From the NCBI RefSeq assembly GCF_002843305.1, contig NZ_PGSG01000054.1, forward strand, positions 1-64,000: a stretch of DNA of 64,000 nt, read 5' to 3'. Of the stretch, positions 1 through 8,861 are shown piece after piece. Source of the DNA: Streptomyces barkulensis. GTDB lineage: Bacteria; Actinomycetota; Actinomycetes; Streptomycetales; Streptomycetaceae. Positions within the stretch are counted from its first letter, which is position 1; every line of letters begins with the position of its first letter. A program made the translations under genes and the position numbers. The notes beneath the pieces were generated by a model. That model was not told where the DNA came from and did not search any database. It saw only the letters and a list, made by a program, of their open reading frames with translations.

Positions 1-467
1 ACGCCCAGCATCCGCCTGGCCTGGTCGTAGTACGGCTTCAGCTCCTCCTGCCAGTCGGTGATGTGCCCCCACTGGCGGTCGGCGAAGAAGGCCGGCGGCG
101 GCACGTAGAGGGTGTTGGCGTAGTTCAGCGAACCGCCGCCCACCCCGGCGCCGGCCAGGATCATCACCTTGTCCATCAGATGGATGCGCTGGATGCCGTA
201 CAGGCCCAGCGCCGGGGCCCACAGGTAGTTCCGCAGGTCCCAGGAGTTCCTCGGCAGCGTCTCGCGGGTGAAGCGCCGCCCCGCCTCCAGCACCCCGACC
301 CGGTAGCCCTTCTCCGTCAGCCGCAGCGCGGACACCGAACCGCCGAAACCGGAACCGACCACGATCACGTCGTAGTCGTAAGCGCGCTCGGTCTCACGGC
401 CGGGTTCGCGGTCGGTCTCACGGCCGGGTTCGCGGTCGGTTCCGCGGTCGCTGTGGTGGTCGCTCAT
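1..467 (-). CDS. GMC-family FAD-dependent oxidoreductase (partial, C-terminus off the window)
   Basis: Only the N-terminal 155 codons are inside the window. An FAD-binding Rossmann motif (VVGSGFGGS, about residues 36-44) is followed by an acidic strand end (VLEAG) and by AGAGVGGGSLNYAN, the signature of glucose-methanol-choline / cholesterol-oxidase-like flavoenzymes. The first 28 residues are a low-complexity charged tail built from a TDREPGRE repeat, encoded by an imperfect 24-bp tandem duplication (about 385-440). The gene lies 13 nt after the fadD stop on the same strand, so it is the third gene of a thiolase-fadD-oxidoreductase operon. A steroid or long-chain alcohol substrate would fit the neighbours, but that is inference. 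Confidence 0.85.
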   Translation of the reverse strand, partial: MSDHHSDRGTDREPGRETDREPGRETERAYDYDVIVVGSGFGGSVSALRLTEKGYRVGVLEAGRRFTRETLPRNSWDLRNYLWAPALGLYGIQRIHLMDKVMILAGAGVGGGSLNYANTLYVPPPAFFADRQWGHITDWQEELKPYYDQARRMLG

Positions 468-480
468 GGCCGTCCCCCTC

Positions 481-2400
481 TCACTTCCGGTAGAGGGCGT
501 CGATCCGGTCCGCGTGGACGGCGGCCACGGCATGCCGCTTGATCTTCAGCGACGGGGTCAGCAGGCCGTTGTCCTCAGTGAACTCCCCCTCGACCAGGGC
601 GAAGCCGCGGATCGACTCCGCCCGGGAGACCGCCTCGTTGGCGTAGTCCACGGCGCGCTGGACGTCGGCGAGGAGTTCGGGGTCCTTCTCCAGTTCGGCG
701 AAGGGGGTGTCGAGGGGGCGCTTGCGCACCGACAGCCAGTGCTCCAGGGCGTCGGGTTCGAGGGTGATCAGCGCCGCCACATAGGGCCGGTTGTCGCCGA
801 CGACCATGCACTGACCGATCGGCGGCCGGCTGCGCAGCCGGTCCTCCAGCACGGCCGGGGAGACGTTCTTGCCGCCGGAGGTGACGATGATGTCCTTCTT
901 GCGGCCGGTGATGGTGAGGTAGCCCTCCTCGTCCAGGAAACCGACGTCTCCGGTGGCGAACCAGCCGTCCCGCAGGGACTGGGCGGTGGCCTGCGGGTTG
1001 TTCCAGTAGGAGGCGAAGACGACGCTGCCCCTGATCAGCACCTCGCCGTCGTCGGCGATGCGCACGGCGGTGCCGGGGATGGGCTGCCCGACCTTTCCCG
1101 GGCGCGGGTCCAGGGGCGGGACGAGGGTGGCGGCGGCGGTGGTCTCGGTGAGGCCGTAGCCCTCGTAGACGATGATGCCGCAGGCGGCGAAGAAGAGGTT
1201 GAGGCGGCGGTCCAGGGGGGATCCGCCGCTGATGGCGTAGTGGAGCCTGCCGCCGAGTTCCTTGCGGACGCGCCGGTAGACCAGCAGGTCGTACAGGCCC
1301 CGGGCGAGGGAGAGTTTGAGGCCGGGGCCAGTCCCGGCGCCGCGGAAGGTGTCCATGAAGGCCTCGCCGTAGCGCACGGCGATGCGGTCGGCCCGCTCGA
1401 AGGAGGAGCCGCGGCCGATCTTCTCCGCCGTGGCGCGTCCGGTGTCGTGGATCTTCTCGAAGAGGTAGGGCACGCCGACGAGGAAGGTGGGACGGAACCG
1501 CTTGAGTTCGGGCCGCAGTTCGTCGGGCTTGATGCTGGGCCAGTGGCCGATCTCGATGCGCGCCTGGAGGCAGGCGATCTGGATGGTGCGGCCCAGGATG
1601 TGGGCCAGCGGCAGGAACAGCAGCGTGGAGGCCTCCTTGCCGGTGGCCGCCTCGAAGACCGGGTGCAGCAGCTGCACGGTGTTGTACGCCTCGGCCTGGA
1701 GGTTGCCGTGGGTCAGCACGCAGCCCTTGGGGCGGCCGGTGGTGCCGGAGGTGTAGCAGATGGTGGCGACGGTGCCGGAGGTCAGGCCGGCGCGGCGCTC
1801 GGTCACCTTCTCGTCGCCCACCTCCCTTCCCAGGTCGGACAGTTGGGCGACGGCCCCGGCCTCGATCCGCCAGGTGCGCGGCGGTTCGGGGACGGAGACC
1901 GCGGCGGCCGCGGCGGTGACGGCGTTCTCCCCGGTCTCCACGACCAGGAAGCGGGCGCCGGAGTCGCGCAGGATCCACTCGATCTGGTCGGCCGACGAGG
2001 TGGGGTAGACCGGTACGGTCTGCCCGCCGGCCGCCCAGATCGCGAAGTCGAACAGCTCCCACTCGTAGCGGGTGCGGGACATCAGCGCGACCCGGTCGCC
2101 TGCCTGGAGTCCGGCCGCGATCAGCCCCTTGGCGACCGCGTTCACCTCTCGGGCGAAGGCCGCGGCGGTGACCGGGACCCACCGGCCGGCCTCCCGGCGG
2201 CGCAGCACCACCGCGTCGGGGTCCTGCTCGGCGCGGGTGAAGGGGATGTCGGCGGTGGTGCCCCGGTCGGCGGGCGGCGGGGTGCGCCAGGAGGAGCGCG
2301 CCTCGCGTACGGCGCCGTCCTCCCGGACCAGCTCCACCGTCACGCGGTCGGCGAGTTCGCTGCGCTGCTTCGCCCTCTTCAGATCCTTGCGTACGCCCAT
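481..2400 (-). CDS. fadD: Long-chain fatty-acid-CoA ligase (AMP-forming)
   Basis: This is a 639-residue adenylate-forming enzyme that activates a fatty or other carboxylic acid to its acyl-CoA. The AMP-binding P-loop YTSGTTGRPKG is at about residues 215-225 and GYGLTE at about 414-419; TGD and a GRKKDII hinge follow, as expected for the FACS family. The ATG at 2400 was chosen because AGGAG lies 7 nt upstream; the frame stays open further upstream without a ribosome site. It sits between a thiolase and a GMC oxidoreductase on the same strand, so activation and thiolysis are co-transcribed. The substrate is not deducible. A second FadD is at 52896-54755. Confidence 0.93.
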   Translation of the reverse strand: MGVRKDLKRAKQRSELADRVTVELVREDGAVREARSSWRTPPPADRGTTADIPFTRAEQDPDAVVLRRREAGRWVPVTAAAFAREVNAVAKGLIAAGLQAGDRVALMSRTRYEWELFDFAIWAAGGQTVPVYPTSSADQIEWILRDSGARFLVVETGENAVTAAAAAVSVPEPPRTWRIEAGAVAQLSDLGREVGDEKVTERRAGLTSGTVATICYTSGTTGRPKGCVLTHGNLQAEAYNTVQLLHPVFEAATGKEASTLLFLPLAHILGRTIQIACLQARIEIGHWPSIKPDELRPELKRFRPTFLVGVPYLFEKIHDTGRATAEKIGRGSSFERADRIAVRYGEAFMDTFRGAGTGPGLKLSLARGLYDLLVYRRVRKELGGRLHYAISGGSPLDRRLNLFFAACGIIVYEGYGLTETTAAATLVPPLDPRPGKVGQPIPGTAVRIADDGEVLIRGSVVFASYWNNPQATAQSLRDGWFATGDVGFLDEEGYLTITGRKKDIIVTSGGKNVSPAVLEDRLRSRPPIGQCMVVGDNRPYVAALITLEPDALEHWLSVRKRPLDTPFAELEKDPELLADVQRAVDYANEAVSRAESIRGFALVEGEFTEDNGLLTPSLKIKRHAVAAVHADRIDALYRK

Positions 2401-2580
2401 GGTCGGCTCCTGTTCGCGGCGTGGGGAGGACTGCACTGGCCGGTGTGGGGGGTGGGAGGTGTGGACCGGCTTCGGTTCGGGGAGCGGGGCCGGCCGGGCC
2501 CGGGGTCGTCGGGCCCGGTGCCGGGCCGGGGACAAGGGGCGGGCCCGTACGGGTGGCGGTGGCTCGTACGGGCCCGGCGG

Positions 2581-3897
2581 TCAGCGTTCGAGGATCGCGG
2601 TCACGCCCTGTCCGCCCGCGGCGCAGATCGATATCAGGCCGCGTACGGTCGGCTCCCCTCCTTCGGAGGGCCCGCCGCGCTCGGCGGCCTTCTCGTGGAG
2701 CAGCTTGGCGAGGGTGCCCACGATCCGGCCGCCGGTGGCGGCGAAGGGGTGCCCGGCGGCGAGGGAGGAGCCGGCCACGTTGAGCCGGTCGCGGTCGACG
2801 GTGCCCAGCGGGCCGGGCAGGCCCAGGCGGCGGACGCAGAAGTCCTCGTCCTCCCAGGCGGCGAGGGTGGCCAGGACCTGGGAGGCGAACGCCTCGTGGA
2901 TCTCGTACAGATCGAGGTCGCCCAGCTTCAGCCCGGCGCCCTGGAGCAGCTTCGGGACGGCGTACGCCGGCGCCATGAGCAGTCCGTCGGGGCCGTCGAC
3001 GAAGTCGACGGCGGCGGCGCGGGAGTGGGTGAGGTAGGCCAGTACCGGCAGGCCGCGCTCGGTGGCCCACTCCTCGCTCGCCAGCAGCACGGTGGAGGCG
3101 CCGTCGGACAGCGGGGTGGAGTTGCCGGCGGTCATGGTGGCCCCCTCGCCCTGGCCGAACACCGGCTTGAGGCGGGCGAGTTTCTCCGGTGTGCTGTCCG
3201 GGCGCAGGTTCTGGTCGCGCTCCAGGCCCCGGAAGGGGGTGACCAGGTCGTCGAGGAGGCCGCGTTCGTAGGCGGCGGCCAGGCGCCGGTGGCTGGTGGC
3301 GGCCAGCGCGTCCTGGTCGGCACGGGCGATGCCCCACTCGGCGGCGGTGCGGGCGGCGTGCTCGCCCATCGACAGGCCGGTGCGCGGTTCGGCGTTGCGG
3401 GGGATGTCGGGGACGGCGTGCCGGGGGCGCAGACCGGCCAGGGCGCCCAGGCGCTGGGGCAGGGAGCGGGCCCGGCGGGCCTTGAGCAGCAGTTTCCGCA
3501 GGTCGTCGTTGACGCCCAGCGGGGCGTCGCTGGCGGTGTCCACGCCGCCGGCGACGCCGCACTCGATCTGCCCCAGGGCGATCTTGTTGGCGACGAGGAT
3601 GACGGTCTCCAGGCCCGTTCCGCAGGCCTGCTGGACGTCGTAGGCGGGGGTGCGGTGGTCCAGCGTGCTGCCGAGGACCACCTCCCGGGCGAGGTTGAAG
3701 TCCCGGCTGTGCTTGAGGACCGCTCCCGCGGCGAACTCCCCCAGCACCTCGCCGCGCAGGCCGTGGCGCTCGATCAGGCCGGCCAGGGCGGCGGAGAGCA
3801 TCTCCTGGTTGGAGGCGGTGGCGTAGGGCCCGTCCGCCCGGGCGAAGGGGATGCGGTTGCTGCCGACGATCGCGACGCGGCGGACGGCCGTTGCCAT
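2581..3897 (-). CDS. fadA: Acetyl-CoA C-acyltransferase (thiolase), FadA2/FadI-like
   Basis: A 438-residue thiolase with the complete catalytic set: acyl-accepting Cys92 in QQACGTGLE, the AAGHPFAATGGR histidine loop and the C-terminal ICAAGGQG cysteine. It cleaves 3-ketoacyl-CoA to acetyl-CoA plus a shortened acyl-CoA. The ATG at 3897 has AAGGAG about 9 nt upstream; a GTG three codons earlier lacks correct spacing. It is transcribed divergently from the fabG4-like gene across 74 bp that contain paired TetR-type operators. The order thiolase / fabG4 / MaoC resembles the mycobacterial fadA2-fabG4-htdX locus. Confidence 0.93.
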   Translation of the reverse strand: MATAVRRVAIVGSNRIPFARADGPYATASNQEMLSAALAGLIERHGLRGEVLGEFAAGAVLKHSRDFNLAREVVLGSTLDHRTPAYDVQQACGTGLETVILVANKIALGQIECGVAGGVDTASDAPLGVNDDLRKLLLKARRARSLPQRLGALAGLRPRHAVPDIPRNAEPRTGLSMGEHAARTAAEWGIARADQDALAATSHRRLAAAYERGLLDDLVTPFRGLERDQNLRPDSTPEKLARLKPVFGQGEGATMTAGNSTPLSDGASTVLLASEEWATERGLPVLAYLTHSRAAAVDFVDGPDGLLMAPAYAVPKLLQGAGLKLGDLDLYEIHEAFASQVLATLAAWEDEDFCVRRLGLPGPLGTVDRDRLNVAGSSLAAGHPFAATGGRIVGTLAKLLHEKAAERGGPSEGGEPTVRGLISICAAGGQGVTAILER

Positions 3898-3931
3898 GGC
3901 CACCACTCCTTGTGGTAGGAAACCCCTCTAC

Positions 3932-3961
3932 TTACTTCGGAGTAAACTTACTCATGCGTAA
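3932..3961. promoter_or_regulatory. Paired TetR-type operators in the fadA/fabG divergent promoter
   Basis: Two 14-bp palindromes of the form TTACTnnnnAGTAA lie side by side: TTACTTCGGAGTAA (3932-3945) and TTACTCATGCGTAA (3948-3961), start-to-start distance 16 bp. The second touches the AGGAG ribosome site of fabG, so binding should block initiation. The same pair with the same 16-bp pitch occurs at 7076-7105 in front of the TetR gene. The sequence is direct observation; the bound protein is inferred. Confidence 0.8.
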
Positions 3962-3971
3962 GGAGAAATCA

Positions 3972-5330
3972 ATGGTGGATCGCTACCAGAAACTGACGGC
4001 CTCCGGACCCGGGGCGCTCCTCGCCCGGCGCCTGGGGCTGCCGCGCCCGGAGATCCTGGAGCGCCACCGCCCGGGCCGCCCCGTCCTGTCCGGCCCGGTG
4101 GTCGTGGACGGCGCGGGGGGCGGCCGGCTGACCGGGCCGCTGCGCGAGCTGGTGGCCGCGCTGCCGGGCGCCTTTGGCGGCTCCTCCGGTTCGCAGGACG
4201 CCCCCGCCGCACTGGTCTTCGACGCCACCGGCATCGACGGCAGCGAGGGGCTGCGCGCCCTGCACGACTTCTTCCACCCGCGGATCCGCTCGCTGGCCCC
4301 CTGCGGCCGGGTCGTGGTCCTGGGCACCCCGCCCGAGGCGGCCGGCGGGGTGCGGCAGGCCGCCGCCCAGCGGGCGCTGGAGGGCTTCGTGCGCTCGGTC
4401 GGCAAGGAGCTGCGGCGCGGGGCGACCGCGCACCTGCTGCTCGTCGCGCCCGGCGCGGAGGACGCGATGGAGTCCACACTGCGCTTCGCGCTCTCGCCCC
4501 GTTCCGCCTACGTCTCCGGCCAGGTGCTGCGGATCGGGGAACCGGTCGCGGGAAGTGCCGCGCCGGCCGACTGGGAGCGCCCGCTTCAGGGGAGGACGGC
4601 CGTGGTCACCGGAGCGGCGCGCGGCATCGGGGCGGTGGTGGCCGAGACCCTGGCCCGGGACGGGGCGACGGTGGTCTGCCTGGACGTGCCCGGCCAGGGC
4701 GGGGAGCTGCGCGAGCTGGCCGGGCGGATCGGCGGGGACGCGCTGGAGATGGACATCACCGCCGACGGCGCCGCCGACGCCCTGGCGGAGCATCTGATCG
4801 ACCGTCACGGCGGCGTGGACGTCGTGGTGCACAACGCGGGCATCACCCGCGACAAGACCCTGGGCCGGATGGACGCCGCGAAGTGGGACTCGGTGATCGC
4901 GGTCAACCTCACCGCGGTGGAGCGCCTGACCGAACGCCTGCTGGAGCCGCGGGATTCCGGGGAGCCGGTGCTGCGCGAGGGCGGCCGGATCGTGTGCACC
5001 TCCTCCATCAGCGGCATCGCGGGCAACGTCGGGCAGACCAACTACGCGGCGAGCAAGGCCGGTCTGATCGGGCTGGTCCAGGCCCTCGCCCCGGTCGTGG
5101 CCGAACGCGGCGTCACCGTCAACGCGGTGGCCCCGGGCTTCATCGAGACGAGGATGACGGCGGCGGTGCCCCTGTTCGTGAGGGAGGCGGGCCGCCGTAT
5201 GAACAGCATGAAGCAGGGCGGACAGCCCGTCGACGTGGCCGAGGCCGTCGCCTATCTCGCCTCGCCCGGCAGCGGCGGGGTCAGCGGACAGGTGCTGCGG
5301 GTGTGCGGCCAGTCCCTGCTGGGAGCGTGA
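3972..5330 (+). CDS. fabG4: 3-ketoacyl-ACP/CoA reductase, high-molecular-weight FabG4 type
   Basis: A 452-residue short-chain dehydrogenase with two Rossmann-like halves. The N-terminal ~200 residues are a degenerate, cofactor-poor domain. The C-terminal half carries VTGAARGIG (about residue 208), the NAG strand (VHNAGITRD), CTSSIS and the catalytic YxxxK as YAASK (about 357-361). This length and domain pattern is that of FabG4 (HMwFabG), which reduces 3-ketoacyl-CoA, rather than the 250-residue FabG. The start at 3972 has AAGGAG 6 nt upstream; an in-frame ATG at 3954 lies inside the operator and has no ribosome site. The MaoC gene follows after 14 nt. Confidence 0.9.
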   Translation: MVDRYQKLTASGPGALLARRLGLPRPEILERHRPGRPVLSGPVVVDGAGGGRLTGPLRELVAALPGAFGGSSGSQDAPAALVFDATGIDGSEGLRALHDFFHPRIRSLAPCGRVVVLGTPPEAAGGVRQAAAQRALEGFVRSVGKELRRGATAHLLLVAPGAEDAMESTLRFALSPRSAYVSGQVLRIGEPVAGSAAPADWERPLQGRTAVVTGAARGIGAVVAETLARDGATVVCLDVPGQGGELRELAGRIGGDALEMDITADGAADALAEHLIDRHGGVDVVVHNAGITRDKTLGRMDAAKWDSVIAVNLTAVERLTERLLEPRDSGEPVLREGGRIVCTSSISGIAGNVGQTNYAASKAGLIGLVQALAPVVAERGVTVNAVAPGFIETRMTAAVPLFVREAGRRMNSMKQGGQPVDVAEAVAYLASPGSGGVSGQVLRVCGQSLLGA

Positions 5331-5344
5331 AGGACGTGGGAGAC

Positions 5345-6343
5345 ATGAAGGGCGCGGAGGACGCGGGGAGCGCAGGGAGCACGGGAAGCGCCGGCCGCGG
5401 GGAGCCGGAGACGCTGGAGTTGCCGTCCGCGCCGGGCACGGCCGGGCTGTACGTCCGCGCGGTGCTGCCCAAGCCCGGCGGCGGGCGGGGCCGTCCGGTG
5501 CCGGCGCGGCGGCTGGTGCTGCGCGATGTCGCGGCCGACCCCGGGCGGCTGCGCCGCTACGCCGGGGTCTGCGGCTTCGCCGGCGCCTCCCGGCTGCCCA
5601 TGACGTATCCGCACATCGTCGCCTTCCCGCTGGCGATGTCGCTGATGACCCGGCGGGACTTCCCGCTGCCGCTGCTCGGGCTGGTCCACATCGCCAACCG
5701 GATCGACCGGCACAGGCCGGTCGAGGCCGGGGAGCGGCTCACCTACCGGGTCTGGGCCGGGGATCTGCGGCCGCACCCGAAGGGCACCGCCTTCGATGTG
5801 ACGGCCGAGGCCGACGACGGCGCCCGTACGGTGTGGCGGTCGGTCAGCACGTATCTGCGCCGGGGGCGCGCGGCGGCCGGTCCCGCGCCGGGCGCCGGAG
5901 CCCGCTCCGGTGGGGCCCCGTCCGGTGGGGCCCCGTCCGGTGGGGCCCCGTCCGGTGGAGCGGGCGACCCGGGCGGTCCGGTGCTGGAGGAGCGCTGGGA
6001 GGTGCCCGGCTCGGCGGGGCGCGCGTACGCCGCCGTCTCCGGTGACCGCAACCCGATCCATCTGCACCCGCTCACCGCGCGGCTGTTCGGCTTCCCGCGC
6101 GCCATCGCGCACGGCATGTGGACCAAGGCCCGCTGCCTGGCGGCGCTGGAGGAGCAGCTGCCCGGCGCCTGCCGGGTGGACGTCTCCTTCCGGGCCCCGG
6201 TCCCGCTGCCCTCGGCGGTGCGCTTCCGTGCCGCGGGCCCGGCCGCGTCCGCCGACGACGGCGTGCTGTGGGACTTCACCCTGCGCGGGGACGGCGACGC
6301 GGGGCGCGAGCATCTGCGCGGCGAGGTCTCACTCCTGGACTGA
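5345..6343 (+). CDS. MaoC-like hotdog dehydratase/hydratase (HtdX-like)
   Basis: A 332-residue double-hotdog protein. The C-terminal half has the hydratase-2 signature, with the catalytic Asp and His in SGDRNPIHLHP followed by GFPRAIAHGMW (about residues 233-260). It is expected to hydrate trans-2-enoyl-CoA or dehydrate 3-hydroxyacyl-CoA, complementing the FabG4-like enzyme before it. The two halves are joined by a linker with three near-perfect 15-bp repeats (about 5910-5955) encoding GGAPS units. The ATG at 5345 is preferred (AAGGA 10 nt upstream); a GTG at 5327 overlapping the fabG stop is the alternative. The 3' end overlaps the convergent tetR gene by 15 bp. Confidence 0.85.
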   Translation: MKGAEDAGSAGSTGSAGRGEPETLELPSAPGTAGLYVRAVLPKPGGGRGRPVPARRLVLRDVAADPGRLRRYAGVCGFAGASRLPMTYPHIVAFPLAMSLMTRRDFPLPLLGLVHIANRIDRHRPVEAGERLTYRVWAGDLRPHPKGTAFDVTAEADDGARTVWRSVSTYLRRGRAAAGPAPGAGARSGGAPSGGAPSGGAPSGGAGDPGGPVLEERWEVPGSAGRAYAAVSGDRNPIHLHPLTARLFGFPRAIAHGMWTKARCLAALEEQLPGACRVDVSFRAPVPLPSAVRFRAAGPAASADDGVLWDFTLRGDGDAGREHLRGEVSLLD

Positions 6344-7045
6344 GCGCTCCGGCGCCCCCGGCGCCCTGGGGCCCCCGGCGGGTTCCGGGTCCGGGGCACC
6401 GGACCCCGCCGGGGGCGTCCAGATCTCCCCGGCCAGCACGTTGCGCATGCCCACCCACACCATGTTCATCAGGCGCCGGGTGACCCGCTCGGGAGACTCC
6501 CCGGGGTGGCGCTCCATCCAGTCGGTGAGCGAGTCCGCCGCTCCCACCAGCGCGTGGGCCACGAAGTCGGCCTCCTCGTCGGCGACCGGGACCGGCCCGA
6601 GGGCCTCGCCGATCCCGTCCCGGACCAGACCCGCGACCTCGGCCATGACCGCGCGACGGGCCTGGGCGACCTCGGCGGTGATGGCCTCGCTGAGCTGCGA
6701 CGCCTGGCGGTGGAGGACGACCCAGCTGTCCCGGTGCTCGGCCACGAAGGCGAAGAACGCCGACAGTCCCGCCCACAGCCGCAGTTCCGGGGTGCGCACA
6801 TCGCGCGCCGCGCCCTGGAAGGCCGCCACCAGCCGCTCGGCCTCGCGGCGCAGGCAGGCCAGGAACAGGCCCTCCTTGGAGTCGAGGTAGAGGTAGACCA
6901 TCGGTTTGGAGATACCCGCCAGCTCGGCGATCTCGTCCACCGAGGCGGGGTGGTATCCGCGCCTCGCGAAGACCTGGACCGCCACGTCGATGATCTGCTG
7001 TTCCCGGATCCTCCGGGGCACCCGTCGCCTGCGTTCGCCGCTCAC
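6329..7045 (-). CDS. TetR-family transcriptional regulator
   Basis: A 238-residue regulator. The N-terminal helix-turn-helix reads VDEIAELAGISKPMVYLYL and is followed by the usual DSKEGLF start of the ligand domain; the last 30 residues are proline/glycine rich and poorly conserved-looking. The GTG at 7045 is chosen because GGTAGG lies about 9 nt upstream; the more distal GTG at 7066 has no ribosome site. It is divergent from the SCP2 gene, and the 80-bp gap holds two palindromes identical in design to those between fadA and fabG. It is therefore probably an autoregulated repressor of both lipid operons, with an acyl-CoA or sterol-like inducer (inference). Confidence 0.9.
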   Translation of the reverse strand: MSGERRRRVPRRIREQQIIDVAVQVFARRGYHPASVDEIAELAGISKPMVYLYLDSKEGLFLACLRREAERLVAAFQGAARDVRTPELRLWAGLSAFFAFVAEHRDSWVVLHRQASQLSEAITAEVAQARRAVMAEVAGLVRDGIGEALGPVPVADEEADFVAHALVGAADSLTDWMERHPGESPERVTRRLMNMVWVGMRNVLAGEIWTPPAGSGAPDPEPAGGPRAPGAPERSVQE

Positions 7046-7075
7046 TCTTGCCAGCCTACCTACCACGTCGTAATC

Positions 7076-7105
7076 TTACTCACCAGTAAATTTACTCTTG
7101 AGTAA
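7076..7105. promoter_or_regulatory. Paired TetR-type operators between tetR and the SCP2 gene
   Basis: TTACTCACCAGTAA (7076-7089) and the perfect palindrome TTACTCTTGAGTAA (7092-7105) are spaced 16 bp start to start, exactly as at 3932-3961. They lie 20 bp upstream of the SCP2 start and 30 bp from the TetR start, so one complex would cover both promoters. Confidence 0.82.
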
Positions 7106-7125
7106 GAAGAGTGAAGGGGAACCCC

Positions 7126-7596
7126 ATGACCAACGGCGTCAGCCGGGAACCGGCCGACCTCGCCGCCCTCGACTTCACCACCGTCTCCCCCGAGGAGTTC
7201 GCGCGGATCGTCAAGGGCCTGTCCACCAGGGAGATCGCCGAGATCATGCGCGGCGAACTGCGGATGCGCGTGCTCGGCGAGGTCTTCCGGCGCATGGAGC
7301 GGCAGTTCCGCCCCGAGCGGGCCGGATCGCTGGACGCCGTGATCCGCTGGAAGGTCACCGGGGAGACCGAGGTCGTCCGCGAGATCACCATCTCCGAGGG
7401 CACCTGCACGGTCCGCGAGGGCCGCGGCGAGGCCGACCCGCGTGTGACGCTGACCATGGGCGACGCCGAGTTCCTCAGGCTCGTCTCCGGCAACGCCAGC
7501 CCCGTGACGATGTTCATGACGCGCAGACTGAAGCTGGCCGGCGACGTCGGCCTGGCCTCCGGCCTGACCCGATACTTCGACATCCCCAAGGCGTGA
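7126..7596 (+). CDS. SCP2 sterol-binding-domain protein
   Basis: A 156-residue protein of the SCP2 / sterol carrier fold. The central part (AVIRWKVTGE, ITISEGTCTVREG, ADPRVTLTMGDAEFLRLVSGN) shows the usual alternation of strands followed by the helix that closes the lipid-binding tunnel. It has no catalytic motifs and is expected to bind acyl-CoA, sterol or another hydrophobic ligand in the cytoplasm. The ATG at 7126 follows GAAGGGG. It is the first gene of an operon with the acyl-CoA dehydrogenase 16 nt downstream, directly behind the paired TetR operators. Confidence 0.85.
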   Translation: MTNGVSREPADLAALDFTTVSPEEFARIVKGLSTREIAEIMRGELRMRVLGEVFRRMERQFRPERAGSLDAVIRWKVTGETEVVREITISEGTCTVREGRGEADPRVTLTMGDAEFLRLVSGNASPVTMFMTRRLKLAGDVGLASGLTRYFDIPKA

Positions 7597-7612
7597 GGAG
7601 CGAACGCGGATC

Positions 7613-8827
7613 ATGAGCGGTTTCTGCCTCGACCTCACCGAGGAGCAGAGCGACCTGCGCGAGTGGGTGCACGGCTTCGCCGCCGACGTCGTGCGCCCGG
7701 CCGCCTCCGAGTGGGACGAGCGGGAGGAGACCCCCTGGCCCGTCATACAGGAGGCGGCGAAGATCGGCCTGTACGGCTTCGAGTCCCTGGCCGACATGTA
7801 CGGCGACCCCTCGGGCCTGTCCCTCCAGATCGCCAATGAGGAGCTGTTCTGGGGCGACGCCGGCATCGGCATGGCCCTGTTCGGCACCTCGCTGGCGGTG
7901 GCGGGCATCTTCTCCGCCGGCACCCCCGACCAGCTCGCCGAGTGGGTCCCACAGTGCTTCGGCGACGAGGACGACCCCAAGGTGGCGGCCTTCTGCGTCT
8001 CCGAGCCCGAGGCCGGCTCCGACGTCTCGGCCATGCGCACCCGCGCCCGGTACGACGAGGCGAAGGACGAATGGGTGATCAGCGGCCAGAAGGCCTGGAT
8101 CACCAACGGCGGCATCGCGAACGTGCACGTGGTGGTGGCCTCGGTGGAGCCGGAGCTCGGCGCACGCGGCCAGGCGGCGTTCATCGTCCCGCCCGGCACA
8201 TCCGGTCTGGAGTCCGGCCGCAAGATCAGGAAGCTGGGCCTGCGGGCCTCGCACACCGCCGACGTCTTCCTGGACGAGGTGCGGGTGCCGGGCCACTGCC
8301 TGCTGGGCGGCAGGGAGAAGCTGGATGCGCGCCTGGCCCGCGCCCGCGAGGGCGGACGGGCCAAGGGGCAGGCCGCCATGGCGACCTTCGAGGTCAGCCG
8401 GCCCACCGTGGGCGCGCAGGCGCTCGGCATCGCGCGCGCCGCCTACGAGTACGCCCTGGAGTACGCGGGCGGCCGCGTCGCCTTCGGCCGCCCCATCGTC
8501 GAGAACCAGGCCGTCGCCTTCGCCCTGGCCGATCTGCGGACCGAGATCGAGGCCGTCCGCCTGCTGATCTGGCAGGCGGCCTGGATGGCCCGCAACGGCC
8601 GCGCCTTCGACGCGGCCCAGGGCTCGATGTCCAAGCTGCGCGCCGGCGAACTGGCCGTCGCCGCCACCGAGAAGGCCGTACAGGTCCTCGGCGGCGCCGG
8701 GTACAGCCGGGAGCATCCGGTGGAGCGGATGTACCGGGACGCCAAGATCTACACGATCTTCGAGGGCACCAGCGAGATCCAGCGCCTGGTGATCGCCCGC
8801 GCGGTCTCCGGCCGCCACATCCGCTGA
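7613..8827 (+). CDS. Acyl-CoA dehydrogenase
   Basis: A 404-residue flavoenzyme of the acyl-CoA dehydrogenase family, introducing the trans-2 double bond into acyl-CoA. Visible signatures are the FAD/substrate loop FCVSEPEAGSDVSAM, WITNGG and the C-terminal IFEGTSEIQR, which carries the catalytic glutamate near residue 382. The QVLGGAGYSREHPVERMYRDAKI stretch is the usual FAD-dimer contact. It follows the SCP2 gene by 16 nt and is followed by a hairpin at 8862-8896, so the two form one operon. Chain-length specificity cannot be read from the sequence. Confidence 0.94.
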   Translation: MSGFCLDLTEEQSDLREWVHGFAADVVRPAASEWDEREETPWPVIQEAAKIGLYGFESLADMYGDPSGLSLQIANEELFWGDAGIGMALFGTSLAVAGIFSAGTPDQLAEWVPQCFGDEDDPKVAAFCVSEPEAGSDVSAMRTRARYDEAKDEWVISGQKAWITNGGIANVHVVVASVEPELGARGQAAFIVPPGTSGLESGRKIRKLGLRASHTADVFLDEVRVPGHCLLGGREKLDARLARAREGGRAKGQAAMATFEVSRPTVGAQALGIARAAYEYALEYAGGRVAFGRPIVENQAVAFALADLRTEIEAVRLLIWQAAWMARNGRAFDAAQGSMSKLRAGELAVAATEKAVQVLGGAGYSREHPVERMYRDAKIYTIFEGTSEIQRLVIARAVSGRHIR

Positions 8828-8861
8828 CGCGGCGCCGGTCCCCACCGCTCCACAGCATCGT

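Noticed and set aside
466..3918. An open frame of about 1150 codons on the plus strand across the fadD and thiolase genes
   Set aside because: It mirrors two well-supported minus-strand genes, has no domain signatures and is Gly/Val/Gln/Arg-rich, the typical shadow of very high GC coding DNA.
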